DNA from: Bacteroidota bacterium
Lineage (GTDB): Bacteria; Bacteroidota; Bacteroidia; Bacteroidales; Prolixibacteraceae
Reading direction: 5' to 3'
Length of the DNA stretch: 64,000 bases
Assembly: GCA_023251455.1 (NCBI GenBank)
Contig: JAHEYT010000040.1
Coordinates: forward strand, 1 to 64,000
The first letter of the stretch is position 1. The number at the start of each line of letters is the position of its first letter. Shown piece after piece: positions 27,554-37,828 of this stretch. A program made the position numbers and the translations under genes. The notes under the pieces are model-generated. The model had not been told where the DNA came from and made no database searches. It worked only from the letters and a program-made list of their open reading frames with translations.

Positions 27554-30055
27554 ATGTTTAAACACGATATAGAGCCGGAAGTAAAGAGTACCCGATTGGC
27601 CGATTTGTCAACGGGAAGCAGGGGAGTGATCGTTCATGTGCTTGGTCAGGGCGCTTTCCGGAAACGCATTTCTGAAATGGGTTTTGTGAAAGGGCAAATG
27701 GTGAAAGTGATCAAAAATGCGCCAATGAAAGACCCTGTGGAATACGAAATCATGGGCTATAAGGTATCGCTGCGCCGCAGCGAAGCCGACCTGATAGAAG
27801 TTGTATCTCCATCTCAGGCCAAAGAACTGGTTTCGCATTACGAAGGCACTATTGACGAACACAGGCAAAAATTATCCGGGGTAAAAAAAGGAAAAACAAT
27901 TACCGTTGCCCTGGTTGGAAACCCCAACTGCGGCAAAACCACGCTGTTTAATTATGCATCCGGATCGAAAGAGCGGGTTGGCAACTATGCCGGCGTTACC
28001 ATCGATGCCAAGGAAGCCCGGTTTAAACAGGAGGATTACACGTTTGTAATTTCCGACCTTCCGGGAACGTATTCCATTACCGAATATTCCCCGGAAGAAC
28101 TGTTTGTCCGAAACCAGATTGCCGAAAAACGGCCTGATGTGGTGGTGAATGTGGTTGATGCATCAAACCTGGAGCGGAACCTCTTCCTGACTACCCAACT
28201 GATCGACATGAATATCAAGGTGGTCATTGCTCTGAACATGTATGACGAATTGGAGCAGAAATCGGCCAAACTGGATTTCAATCACTTGGGCGAAATGATG
28301 GGAATTCCTATTGTTCCCACAGTTGCTTCCAAGGGAAAAGGCCTTAAAGCGCTGTTCGAACGGATTATCGAAGTGTATGAAGAACGCGACCCGATTGTGC
28401 GGCACATCCATATCAACTATGGTCAGGAAATCGAAAAATCGATCCAAAATATTCAGCAGGAATTAAAAAAAGACGACCTGAAGCGGAAGAAATACTCGAC
28501 CCGGTTTTTGGCAATTAAGTTATTGGAAGAAGATCAGCATACCTTGAATTTGCTGGCTGATAGTCCGGTTTTTGAGGTTGTGAAACAAATTGCAAACGAA
28601 GAAACCGCAAGGCTGGAGAAAAAGTTTGATGATCAGTCGGAAACGCTGATTGCCGATGCCAAATACGGCTTTATTGCCGGAGCTCTGAAAGAAACTTACC
28701 GCAACGGCCCTCAGGTGCGTCGCGATCAAAGCCGCGAAATCGATAAGGTTTTGACGCACCGGCTTTGGGGTTTTCCTGTTTTTATCTTTTTCATCTGGCT
28801 GACTTTTCAGGCTACATTTACCTTGGGGGCATATCCAATGTCGTGGATGGATGCCGCAATTGGCTGGCTGGGCGATTCGTTGGGCTCACTGATGTCGGAC
28901 GGCGCACTGAAAGATTTGCTGATCGACGGAATTATTGGCGGTGTAGGCGGCGTGATTGTTTTCCTCCCCAACATCCTGATCCTGTTCTTTTTCATTTCGC
29001 TGATGGAAGATTCGGGCTACATGGCACGAGCCGCTTTTATCATGGACAAACTGATGCACAAAATGGGACTTCATGGCAAGTCGTTTATCCCGCTCATCAT
29101 GGGTTTCGGCTGCAACGTTCCGGCTGTAATGTCCACCCGTACACTCGACAATCGCAACGACCGGTTACTCACCATGCTCATTATTCCGTTTATGTCGTGC
29201 AGCGCGCGTTTGCCGGTTTATGTGTTGCTGATATCAGCTTTTTTTGTGAGCTATCAAGGTGCCATTTTATTCCTGATTTATGTGATCGGAATTGTGTTGG
29301 CCGTGCTGATGGGCCTGTTTTTCAAGAAAACGCTATTCGCCAAAAAGGACGTTCCGTTTGTAATGGAACTTCCACCCTACCGAATGCCCACCCTGCGAAA
29401 CACAACCATTCACATGTGGCACAAAGGCTCGCAATACCTCACCAAGATGGGAACCGTTATTTTGCTGGCATCTATCCTGATTTGGGCGATGGGCTATTAC
29501 CCACGCGATGTGAAATTTTCGAAAGATTACGATACCATACTGGCTCAAACCGAAGCCGACAACACTTTGACCCAAGATCAGAAAACGGAAATGACGGAGC
29601 AAATTCAGTTATCGAGAGAAGAAGAACGTCAGGAGAAATCGTACATCGGAAAAATGGGACATTTTATTGAACCGGTTATCAGTCCGCTCGGGTTCGACTG
29701 GAAAATCGGGATGAGCATCATTACCGGGATGGCCGCTAAAGAAATCGTGGTCAGCTCAATGGGTGTACTTTATCATGCCAGCATGAATGCCGACGAAAAC
29801 TCGCAATCGCTGAAAGGAAAACTTCAGGAACAGACCTTTACCCGTGGCCCCAAAGTGGGTCAGAAAGTATTTTCGCCGCTGGTGGCCTTTGGACTGATGG
29901 TTTTCGTGCTGATTTATTTCCCGTGCGTGGCAGTGGTTGCCGCTATTAAGAAAGAGGCCAACTGGCGATGGGCGTTGTTCACCACAGTATATACCACGGC
30001 TATTGCCTGGGTTGCTGCCTTTGCCATTTACCAGATCGGAAGTTTATTTATTTAA
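27554..30055 (+). CDS. feoB: FeoA-FeoB fusion, ferrous iron transporter
   Basis: An 833-residue fusion of a FeoA SH3-like domain (about 10-84, with FRKRISEMGFVKGQ) and FeoB. The G protein has G1 at 122-130 (GNPNCGKTT), a DLPGTYS G3 and an LNMYD G4. The membrane part has two Gate domains, with NVPAVMSTRT in the first and GMAAKEIVVSSMG in the second. It imports Fe(II) across the inner membrane using nucleotide hydrolysis. The ATG at 27554 is preferred over one at 27533 that overlaps the porin stop. The FeoA fusion is common in Bacteroidota. Confidence 0.95.
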   Translation: MFKHDIEPEVKSTRLADLSTGSRGVIVHVLGQGAFRKRISEMGFVKGQMVKVIKNAPMKDPVEYEIMGYKVSLRRSEADLIEVVSPSQAKELVSHYEGTIDEHRQKLSGVKKGKTITVALVGNPNCGKTTLFNYASGSKERVGNYAGVTIDAKEARFKQEDYTFVISDLPGTYSITEYSPEELFVRNQIAEKRPDVVVNVVDASNLERNLFLTTQLIDMNIKVVIALNMYDELEQKSAKLDFNHLGEMMGIPIVPTVASKGKGLKALFERIIEVYEERDPIVRHIHINYGQEIEKSIQNIQQELKKDDLKRKKYSTRFLAIKLLEEDQHTLNLLADSPVFEVVKQIANEETARLEKKFDDQSETLIADAKYGFIAGALKETYRNGPQVRRDQSREIDKVLTHRLWGFPVFIFFIWLTFQATFTLGAYPMSWMDAAIGWLGDSLGSLMSDGALKDLLIDGIIGGVGGVIVFLPNILILFFFISLMEDSGYMARAAFIMDKLMHKMGLHGKSFIPLIMGFGCNVPAVMSTRTLDNRNDRLLTMLIIPFMSCSARLPVYVLLISAFFVSYQGAILFLIYVIGIVLAVLMGLFFKKTLFAKKDVPFVMELPPYRMPTLRNTTIHMWHKGSQYLTKMGTVILLASILIWAMGYYPRDVKFSKDYDTILAQTEADNTLTQDQKTEMTEQIQLSREEERQEKSYIGKMGHFIEPVISPLGFDWKIGMSIITGMAAKEIVVSSMGVLYHASMNADENSQSLKGKLQEQTFTRGPKVGQKVFSPLVAFGLMVFVLIYFPCVAVVAAIKKEANWRWALFTTVYTTAIAWVAAFAIYQIGSLFI

Positions 30056-30134
30056 ATTTAAACACAAAGGACACGATGTAATTGGCACAAAGAACACAAC
30101 GTTTATTTTTGTATGTATTGAAAATTCAAAGATC

Positions 30135-30365
30135 ATGATTCAAAATATAATTGCCTTGATTATTGTGGCAGCGGCAGGTGTAATCACCCTTTATTCACTT
30201 TACAAATCGCTGATTACAAAAGAAAAGGGTCTGTGCGGTGGCTGTGCCAGTTGCGATCTGAAAAGCGAGCTTAAAAAGAAAGGGAAGCTGGTTCCCTATG
30301 CAGAAAACGCATCACATAGAAAAAAACAATTTTCTGCTGATGGCTTAAAATATCAGGTGAAATGA
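30135..30365 (+). CDS. FeoB-associated Cys-rich membrane protein
   Basis: A 76-residue protein with one N-terminal membrane helix (about 5-24) and a short cytosolic tail with three Cys in LCGGCASCD, followed by a basic end. This is the small FeoB-associated protein often found after feoB in Bacteroidota; a role in iron handling like FeoC is presumed, not shown. The ATG at 30135 is within a longer open frame that begins inside feoB, and only this part looks like a protein. It is 79 bp after feoB. Confidence 0.85.
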   Translation: MIQNIIALIIVAAAGVITLYSLYKSLITKEKGLCGGCASCDLKSELKKKGKLVPYAENASHRKKQFSADGLKYQVK

Positions 30366-30384
30366 TGATCTGACTACGGTTTTG

Positions 30385-31065
30385 TTATTCGTTTTTCAGC
30401 AGATCAGGTCTTAACCGTTTGGTGCGTTCGTAAGCCTGTTTTTCCTGCCACTCGTTAATGATCTTGTCATTTCCGGAAAGCAGTATTTCGGGGACTTTCC
30501 ATCCTTTGTAATCGGCAGGCCGGGTGTAAACAGGCGGACTCAGTAAATTATCCTGAAACGAGTCGGTGAGGGCAGAGGTTTCGTCGGACAATACGCCCGG
30601 AATCAATCGAACCACACTGTCAACAATTACGGCAGCAGCCAGCTCTCCGCCAGTCAGCACATAATCGCCAATCGAAATTTCCATGGTAACCAAATGTTCG
30701 CGGATGCGCTGGTCGATACCTTTGTAATGACCGCAAAGAATAATGATGTTATTCAGTAACGAGAGTTTGTTCGATTCTTTTTGAGTGAGTTGGATGCCAT
30801 CGGGGCTGGTGTAAATTACCGCATCGTATTCGCGCTGCGATTTCAGAAAGTTAATTGCGCTTTCGATGGGTTGAATGGTCATGACCATACCAGCGCCACC
30901 GCTAAAAGCATAATCATCAACTTTCCGGTGCTTGTCTTCCGAAAAATCACGGATGTTGTGTACGAAAATTTCAACCAACCCCTTATCCTGACCTCTTTTT
31001 ATAATGGAATGCCGGAAAGGACTTTCGAGCAATTCGGGAACAACCGTAAGAATATCAATGCGCAT
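30385..31065 (-). CDS. trmD: tRNA (guanine(37)-N1)-methyltransferase
   Basis: A 226-residue SPOUT-class enzyme. Seen are the [11 protein letters not shown] start, [23 protein letters not shown] and the trefoil-knot SAM loop [14 protein letters not shown], then the basic C-terminal domain ([19 protein letters not shown]). It methylates G37 next to the anticodon of tRNAs and prevents +1 frameshifts. It stands alone here, not with rpsP/rimM/rplS. It converges on the FeoB-associated gene with 19 bp between stops. Confidence 0.95.
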   Translation of the reverse strand: MRIDILTVVPELLESPFRHSIIKRGQDKGLVEIFVHNIRDFSEDKHRKVDDYAFSGGAGMVMTIQPIESAINFLKSQREYDAVIYTSPDGIQLTQKESNKLSLLNNIIILCGHYKGIDQRIREHLVTMEISIGDYVLTGGELAAAVIVDSVVRLIPGVLSDETSALTDSFQDNLLSPPVYTRPADYKGWKVPEILLSGNDKIINEWQEKQAYERTKRLRPDLLKNE

Positions 31066-31082
31066 CTTGATTTTATTTTTTG

Positions 31083-31090
31083 CAAATATA
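31083..31090 (-). promoter_or_regulatory. -7 promoter box for trmD
   Basis: On the minus strand TATATTTG followed by C, an exact TAnnTTTG match, 17 bp before the trmD ATG. No -33 TTTG is clear. Confidence 0.4.
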
Positions 31091-31130
31091 TCAGGAAAAA
31101 GTCATTCGTCATTAGGAAAAGCATCAAAGC

Positions 31131-31179
31131 TCATTTTCGAATGACTGACTGTTCTCATTTTCGAATGATTACTGTTTTC
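31131..31179. repeat. 24-bp tandem duplication upstream of trmD and the DUF349 gene
   Basis: Two adjacent copies of a unit beginning TCATTTTCGAATGA (31131-31154 and 31155-31179) differ by a few bases and a 1-bp length change. They sit in the divergent promoter region. Confidence 0.6.
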
Positions 31180-31252
31180 TAACTTCATTCGATGGTAAAA
31201 CAACCTTATTTTCCATTAATCAGCCAGTTTTGAACTTTTATTTCTTAAAATC

Positions 31253-31283
31253 TTTGAGTATTAGCTTGTAATATCTATTTTCG
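31253..31283 (+). promoter_or_regulatory. promoter of the DUF349 gene
   Basis: TTTG (31253-31256), exactly 19 bp, then TATTTTCG (31276-31283), close to TAnnTTTG. The ATG is 56 bp downstream. Confidence 0.5.
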
Positions 31284-31338
31284 TAGACTGAAATGAAGTC
31301 CTTATTCTCTGTTAATTACAAAGTAATTTTTATTTGTT

Positions 31339-33567
31339 ATGGAACCTAAAGATCTAAAAAACTCTAAAGTAGAGTTAAGTGGTGCACAAGTTGAGCCAGA
31401 AACTGTTAATGATCAGAATATTACTGAAGAATCTGCTGTTCAGGTTGAAGTAATTGAAGTTGATGAAGTTGAGAATGCTGTTGAAGAAGTTGCAGAAGAG
31501 ATTGTAGCCAAACCAGTTGAATCAGCTGTTCAGGAAACGGAAGAAGTGGCTGTTCCTGAAGTAACCGAAACTGAAGCTGAACCAGTTGTTGAAGAAGTTG
31601 CAGCAGAAACTGTTGTTGAAGCAGTTGAAGAAGTGGTTGCTCCCGAAGTAGCCGAAGTTGAAACCGAAGCAGCCGTTGAAGCTGTTGAGCCTGAAGTTCA
31701 GGAAGTCGTAATTGCTGAAGCTGTGGCAGAACCAGTTGCCGATGAAATTCCATCTATCGAGGAACTGATTGATGTTTCGGAAGATGATCTCTTGATTGAT
31801 GAAGAAGAGCATCATGAAGAAAATCCTCAGAAAGCGAAACTGGCCGATTATGCTAACTTATCGGAAGTAGAACTCATTAACGCTTTGCGTACTTTGCTTG
31901 CCAGCGAAGATTTCGAAAGTGTAAGAGAAGACATTGATGCTATTAAAATTTATTTCTTCCGCCTTTACCGGGCTAACATTGAAGCTCAGAAAGCTGCCTT
32001 TGCTGAAGCAGGTGGTAATCTCGAAGAATTTAAGGCAGAGCCCGATCCATACGAATTAGACCTTCGGAACCTGTTGAAACAATATCAGGACAGAAGAAAC
32101 GAACATAACAAGCGGTCAGACGAATTAAAAGAAGATAATCTCCAGAAAAAATACGAGATCATTGAAGAAATTAAATCGCTTATCAACAATAAGGAATCCA
32201 TCAACAAGACTTTCCACGATTTCCGCGAATTGCAAAACCGTTGGAGAGAAATTGGTTCGGTACCCCAGGCAAAACTGAAAGATCTTTGGGATACCTACCA
32301 TCATCATGTTGAGAATTTCTATGATTTTATCAAGATCAACAAGGAGTTGCGCGATCTGGATTTGAAGAAGAACCTGGAAACTAAAATGGAAATCTGCGAA
32401 AAATCGGAAGAACTTTTGGTTGAGCCTTCAATTATTAAAGCATTCAACGTATTACAGAAATACCACGAGCAATGGCGCGAAGTTGGGCCAGTTCCACGCG
32501 ATAAAAAAGATGAATTGTGGGAGCGTTTTAAAGCAGCTACCTCCATCATCAATAAAAAACACCAGGATTATTTCGAAGGCCGGAAATCGGAACAGAAGAA
32601 AAATCTGGATGCCAAAATCGCTCTGTGTGAAAAAGTAGAAGAAATTGCCAATACCGATATTGATGTTCACCGCGACTGGGACGAACGTTCGAAAGAATTG
32701 ATTGAACTTCAGAAAATATGGAGAACAATCGGATTTGCTCCGAAAAAGGACAACAATAAAATTTACGAACGCTTCCGTATTGCTTCTGATAAATTCTTTG
32801 ACCGCAAACGTGAATTCTACAATCAGAATAAAGAAGAACAAAATACCAACCTTCAATTGAAGACTGATTTGTGCTTACAGGCTGAATCGCTCAAAGACAG
32901 CACTGAATGGAAAAAAACGGCTGACGAATTTATTGCCATTCAAAGGGCTTGGAAAGAAATTGGACCTGTACCGCGTAAATATTCAGATATTATCTGGAAA
33001 CGTTTCCGTGCTGCCTGCGATTTCTTCTTCGAAAACAAATCGAAACATTTTTCATCGATTGATGGCGAGCAGCTTGAAAACCTCAGGTTGAAAAAAGAAC
33101 TTCTGGAAGAAGTGAAACAATTCTCTTTGACTGGTGATGACGGTGAGGATTTGGATAAACTCAAAGATTTTCAACGGAGGTTTACCGATATTGGTCACGT
33201 GCCATTTAAGGATAAAGATGCCATTCAGAACGATTTCCGCGATGTAATCAACAAACATTTTGATGCATTAAGAATTGATGAGAAGCGTCGCAACCTGATG
33301 AAATTCAAGAATAAAGTTGTGAATAATACCACAACAGGAAGAGGTCAGAATAAAATGCGTTTCGAACGTGAAAAATATATGATCAAGTTAAAGCAGATGG
33401 AAAGTGATCTGGCTTTGCTGGATAATAACATCGGATTCTTTGCCAATACCAAGAATGCTTCGGCGTTGATTGACGATGTCAATCAGAAGATCGCCAGCAC
33501 GAAGGAAAAAATCGAATTCCTGAAAGAAAAAATCAGGATAATGGACTCGATGGAAGACGATGAATAG
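31339..33567 (+). CDS. DUF349 repeat protein with acidic N-terminal region
   Basis: A 742-residue cytosolic protein. Residues 10-160 are a low-complexity Glu/Val/Ala tract with repeats such as EEVAVPE and VEEVVAPE. From about 230 there are five DUF349 repeats of 70-80 residues, each a three-helix coiled bundle ending in W..IG.VP (WREIGSVPQ, WREVGPVPR, WRTIGFAPK, WKEIGPVPR, FTDIGHVPF) and a FR/F.D helix. A C-terminal coiled coil of about 60 residues closes it. The family's function is not established to my knowledge. It is a single gene with its own promoter and terminator. Confidence 0.9.
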   Translation: MEPKDLKNSKVELSGAQVEPETVNDQNITEESAVQVEVIEVDEVENAVEEVAEEIVAKPVESAVQETEEVAVPEVTETEAEPVVEEVAAETVVEAVEEVVAPEVAEVETEAAVEAVEPEVQEVVIAEAVAEPVADEIPSIEELIDVSEDDLLIDEEEHHEENPQKAKLADYANLSEVELINALRTLLASEDFESVREDIDAIKIYFFRLYRANIEAQKAAFAEAGGNLEEFKAEPDPYELDLRNLLKQYQDRRNEHNKRSDELKEDNLQKKYEIIEEIKSLINNKESINKTFHDFRELQNRWREIGSVPQAKLKDLWDTYHHHVENFYDFIKINKELRDLDLKKNLETKMEICEKSEELLVEPSIIKAFNVLQKYHEQWREVGPVPRDKKDELWERFKAATSIINKKHQDYFEGRKSEQKKNLDAKIALCEKVEEIANTDIDVHRDWDERSKELIELQKIWRTIGFAPKKDNNKIYERFRIASDKFFDRKREFYNQNKEEQNTNLQLKTDLCLQAESLKDSTEWKKTADEFIAIQRAWKEIGPVPRKYSDIIWKRFRAACDFFFENKSKHFSSIDGEQLENLRLKKELLEEVKQFSLTGDDGEDLDKLKDFQRRFTDIGHVPFKDKDAIQNDFRDVINKHFDALRIDEKRRNLMKFKNKVVNNTTTGRGQNKMRFEREKYMIKLKQMESDLALLDNNIGFFANTKNASALIDDVNQKIASTKEKIEFLKEKIRIMDSMEDDE

Positions 33568-33579
33568 CCTAATAAAAAG

Positions 33580-33603
33580 CCCGCTAACTTCAGCGGGTTT
33601 TTT
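33580..33603 (+). terminator. terminator of the DUF349 gene
   Basis: CCCGCT (33580-33585), a 6-nt loop and AGCGGG (33592-33597) followed by six T residues, 12 bp past the stop. Confidence 0.85.
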
Positions 33604-33658
33604 GTTGTTAACCATTTATTAAATTTTATAACATTTTTTAGCGGTACGTTTTATTGAT

Positions 33659-33666
33659 TAACTTTG
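33659..33666 (+). promoter_or_regulatory. -7 promoter box for pyrG
   Basis: TAACTTTG followed by C, an exact TAnnTTTG match, 31 bp before the TTG start of pyrG. The same octamer is seen before parA and both lipoprotein genes near 62-63 kb. Confidence 0.5.
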
Positions 33667-33676
33667 CTCGCTTTAA

Positions 33677-35302
<1,626 letters not shown>

Positions 35303-35315
35303 TTTTATATTTTTT

Positions 35316-37241
35316 ATGGACAGAAATACGATATTAGGTGCAGTCCTAATTTTTTCAATCCTTATCGGGTTCAGTTATTTTAATAAGCCATCCGAAAAAC
35401 AGCTGGCTGCTGCCAAGCATCAACGCGATTCAATTGAACTTGTTCGCATGGAACAGGCAAAGCAAATTGCATCAGAAAAAAAGTTGGAAGAAACACAGGC
35501 AGCCCTTTCTGCAACCGTAAACAGTGATAGTTTAGTTTCTGATGAAAATCAGGCCCGTAAAGAAAAATTTGGCGCTTTTTCTGAAGCTTCAGTTGGAAAA
35601 GAAAAATTCTACACGGTTGAAAATAACCTGATTAAAGTGACTCTTTCGAACAAGGGAGGACGGATTTATTCAGTAGAACTCAAAAACTTCAAGACTTTTG
35701 ATGGCAAACCGCTGCTTCTTTTTGAAGGAACAACCAGTAAATTTGGCATGAATTTCTTTGCTCAGAATCGCAGCATCGAAACAGAATCGTTTTACTTTAC
35801 TCCATCCGATTCAACTCCAAGTCAGGTGATAACTGGTCCTGAAGTTAAAATCGGCAAAGAGGGTATCGAAAAGTTTAACACCGACGGCGCAAACAGCTCA
35901 AAGAGTATTTCGATGCGATTAATGGCTGGCGAAGGGAAATACCTGGAATATAAATACAGCCTTAGCTATAATTCCTATTTAGTAGGCTTTGAGGTGAATA
36001 CCAAAAACTTAAATAATATTGTTACCACCAACAGCAGTTCACTTGATTTTGTTTGGAATATCAAAGTTCCACGGCAAGAAAGAACGTCTCAGTATGGTGA
36101 AGACAGCTATTCAACGATTTATTACAAATATCAGGATGATGATGTTGATAAAATTTCGACAAGCAAATCCGGAGAGGAAAGCCTTCGTACCAAAACCAAA
36201 TGGATCAGCTTTAAGCAGTTGTTTTTTGCTTCAACTTTGATTTCTGAAGACGCATTTCCATCAGCCGATATCAAGACTGAGTTGACTAAAGAAGACCCCC
36301 GTTATGTAGGAAATTTTAATGCAGCCATATCGTTGCCATACGAAGGAAAAGAATCGGAAAGTGTTAAAATGAAATTTTTCTTCGGCCCAAGCCATTACAA
36401 TACATTGAAACAGTACGACCTTTCAATGGAGAACCAGATAAATTTGGGCTATGTCGTTATTCGTCAGGTTAATCAGTGGATTATTATTCCGACCTTTAAT
36501 TTTTTAAGAAGGTTTATCGATAATTTTGGAATCATCATTCTGTTGCTTACCATCTTAATTAAACTTTTGATTTTTCCGTTTACCTACAAATCATACCATT
36601 CTCAGGCAAAAATGAAGGCTTTGAAGCCCGAAATTGATGAAATAAATGCCAAGTTTGGCAAGGATAAACCGATGGAAAAACAACAGGCAACAATGGCTTT
36701 GTATAAAAAGGCCGGTGTGAACCCTATGGGCGGATGTTTGCCCATGTTGTTCCAAATGCCGGTTTTATTTGCCATGTTCTTCTTTTTCCCGACTTCTATC
36801 GAGTTGCGCCAGGAAAGTTTTTTGTGGGCAACAGATTTGTCTTCGTACGATTCAATTATGACTTTGCCGTTTAATATTCCTTTCTATGGGACCCATGTAA
36901 GCTTGTTTTGCTTGTTGATGACAATCACCACCATCATCTCGACATACATGAATTCACAGACGCAGAATACTGAGGCAATGCCGGGAATGAAAACCATGAT
37001 GTACATTATGCCAGTCATGTTCCTGTTTATCCTGAATGGATACGCATCGGGCTTGAGCTACTATTATTTTCTGGCGAATGTGATCACCATCGGACAAATA
37101 TATGTTTTCCGGTTTATGATCGACGAGGATAAAATCAGGGCACAAATAGTAATAAATAAGAAGAAACCTGTCGTCAAGTCTAAGTTCCAGCAAAAACTGG
37201 AGGAAATGTCGAAACAAAAGGGAATCCAACCTCGAAAATAA
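35316..37241 (+). CDS. yidC: membrane protein insertase YidC
   Basis: A 641-residue insertase with an N-terminal helix (about 5-22), a large periplasmic beta-sandwich domain (about 80-360) and the conserved 60KD_IMP core with five helices. Seen are KSYHSQAKMKALKPEIDEIN, GVNPMGGCLPMLFQMPVLFAMFF and the late helices. It inserts and folds inner-membrane proteins with or without SecYEG. The basic C-terminal tail (KKKPVVKSK) can bind ribosomes. It is co-transcribed with pyrG and closed by a terminator at 37251-37276. Confidence 0.97.
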   Translation: MDRNTILGAVLIFSILIGFSYFNKPSEKQLAAAKHQRDSIELVRMEQAKQIASEKKLEETQAALSATVNSDSLVSDENQARKEKFGAFSEASVGKEKFYTVENNLIKVTLSNKGGRIYSVELKNFKTFDGKPLLLFEGTTSKFGMNFFAQNRSIETESFYFTPSDSTPSQVITGPEVKIGKEGIEKFNTDGANSSKSISMRLMAGEGKYLEYKYSLSYNSYLVGFEVNTKNLNNIVTTNSSSLDFVWNIKVPRQERTSQYGEDSYSTIYYKYQDDDVDKISTSKSGEESLRTKTKWISFKQLFFASTLISEDAFPSADIKTELTKEDPRYVGNFNAAISLPYEGKESESVKMKFFFGPSHYNTLKQYDLSMENQINLGYVVIRQVNQWIIIPTFNFLRRFIDNFGIIILLLTILIKLLIFPFTYKSYHSQAKMKALKPEIDEINAKFGKDKPMEKQQATMALYKKAGVNPMGGCLPMLFQMPVLFAMFFFFPTSIELRQESFLWATDLSSYDSIMTLPFNIPFYGTHVSLFCLLMTITTIISTYMNSQTQNTEAMPGMKTMMYIMPVMFLFILNGYASGLSYYYFLANVITIGQIYVFRFMIDEDKIRAQIVINKKKPVVKSKFQQKLEEMSKQKGIQPRK

Positions 37242-37250
37242 TTTCTTAAA

Positions 37251-37276
37251 AATGCTGCTCCCGGGCAGCATTTTTT
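37251..37276 (+). terminator. terminator of the pyrG-yidC operon
   Basis: AATGCTGC (37251-37258), a 6-nt loop and GCAGCATT (37265-37272) followed by T residues, 9 bp after the yidC stop. Confidence 0.88.
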
Positions 37277-37311
37277 GTAACTTGTTGTTTGTAAACTAAC
37301 AACATAAAATC

Positions 37312-37710
37312 ATGTATCAATACAATGCAGTTATTCGGAAAGTAGTCGATGGCGATACGGTTGAAATCGACATTGATTTAGGTCTTTCGGCCTGGGTTCA
37401 CAACGAGAAGATTAGACTTTATGGAATTGATACTCCTGAAGTGTATGGCGTAAAGAAAGGTTCGGCAGAGTGGGAGCGTGGAAGTTTGGCTTCCGAATTT
37501 GTAAAGAAGTATTTGATCGAAAATGATCAGGTTATCATTGAGACCATTAAGGATAAAAAGGAAAAATATGGACGTTATTTGGCGTTGATCTATATAAAGA
37601 TTGATCAGAGTATTTTAACCGGATTGACTGGTATAAAAGGTATTGATGATTTTTATTGCCTGAATGATATTCTGATAGCGAAAGGTTTGGCTAAGAAATA
37701 TATGATCTAA
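37312..37710 (+). CDS. thermonuclease family protein (SNase-like)
   Basis: A 132-residue staphylococcal-nuclease-fold protein. VVDGDTVEIDIDLGL holds the Ca-binding Asp, IRLYGIDTPEVYG the catalytic Arg region, and KEKYGRYLALIY the second Arg block. The middle Glu of the classic trio is in the ERGSLASEFVK region. There is no signal peptide, so it would be cytosolic, unlike secreted nucleases. It may cut DNA or RNA. It is a single gene just past the yidC terminator. Confidence 0.88.
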   Translation: MYQYNAVIRKVVDGDTVEIDIDLGLSAWVHNEKIRLYGIDTPEVYGVKKGSAEWERGSLASEFVKKYLIENDQVIIETIKDKKEKYGRYLALIYIKIDQSILTGLTGIKGIDDFYCLNDILIAKGLAKKYMI

Positions 37711-37752
37711 ATAAGCTGATAACAGACGATTTAAACCGTTTTTTCAGAAATG

Positions 37753-37799
37753 ATTAAGCCGTTCAACGATTCTCCAGCGAATCATTTGAACGGCTTAAT
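37753..37799. repeat. long near-perfect hairpin between convergent genes
   Basis: A 14-bp perfect stem (37753-37766 with 37786-37799, arms ATTAAGCCGTTCAA and complement) is extended inside by a 5-bp stem and a 6-nt loop. No T run follows on either strand, so it is an atypical terminator or a repeat-derived palindrome between the thermonuclease and LysM genes. Confidence 0.65.
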
Positions 37800-37828
37800 T
37801 GTATTGTAAAATAAGGAAGAGAGGCGAA

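Noticed and set aside
28765-29670. 301-codon plus-strand frame inside feoB
   Set aside because: It is an out-of-frame shadow of the FeoB membrane domain, with Arg/His/Cys-rich composition unlike a protein.
30062-30100. CACAAAG/ACAC direct repeats after feoB
   Set aside because: Short, imperfect and AC-rich; too weak to call an element.
31421-31780. Long minus-strand frames rich in Gln/Leu/Phe opposite the DUF349 gene
   Set aside because: They mirror the Glu/Val-rich low-complexity coding repeat on the plus strand and have no independent signals.
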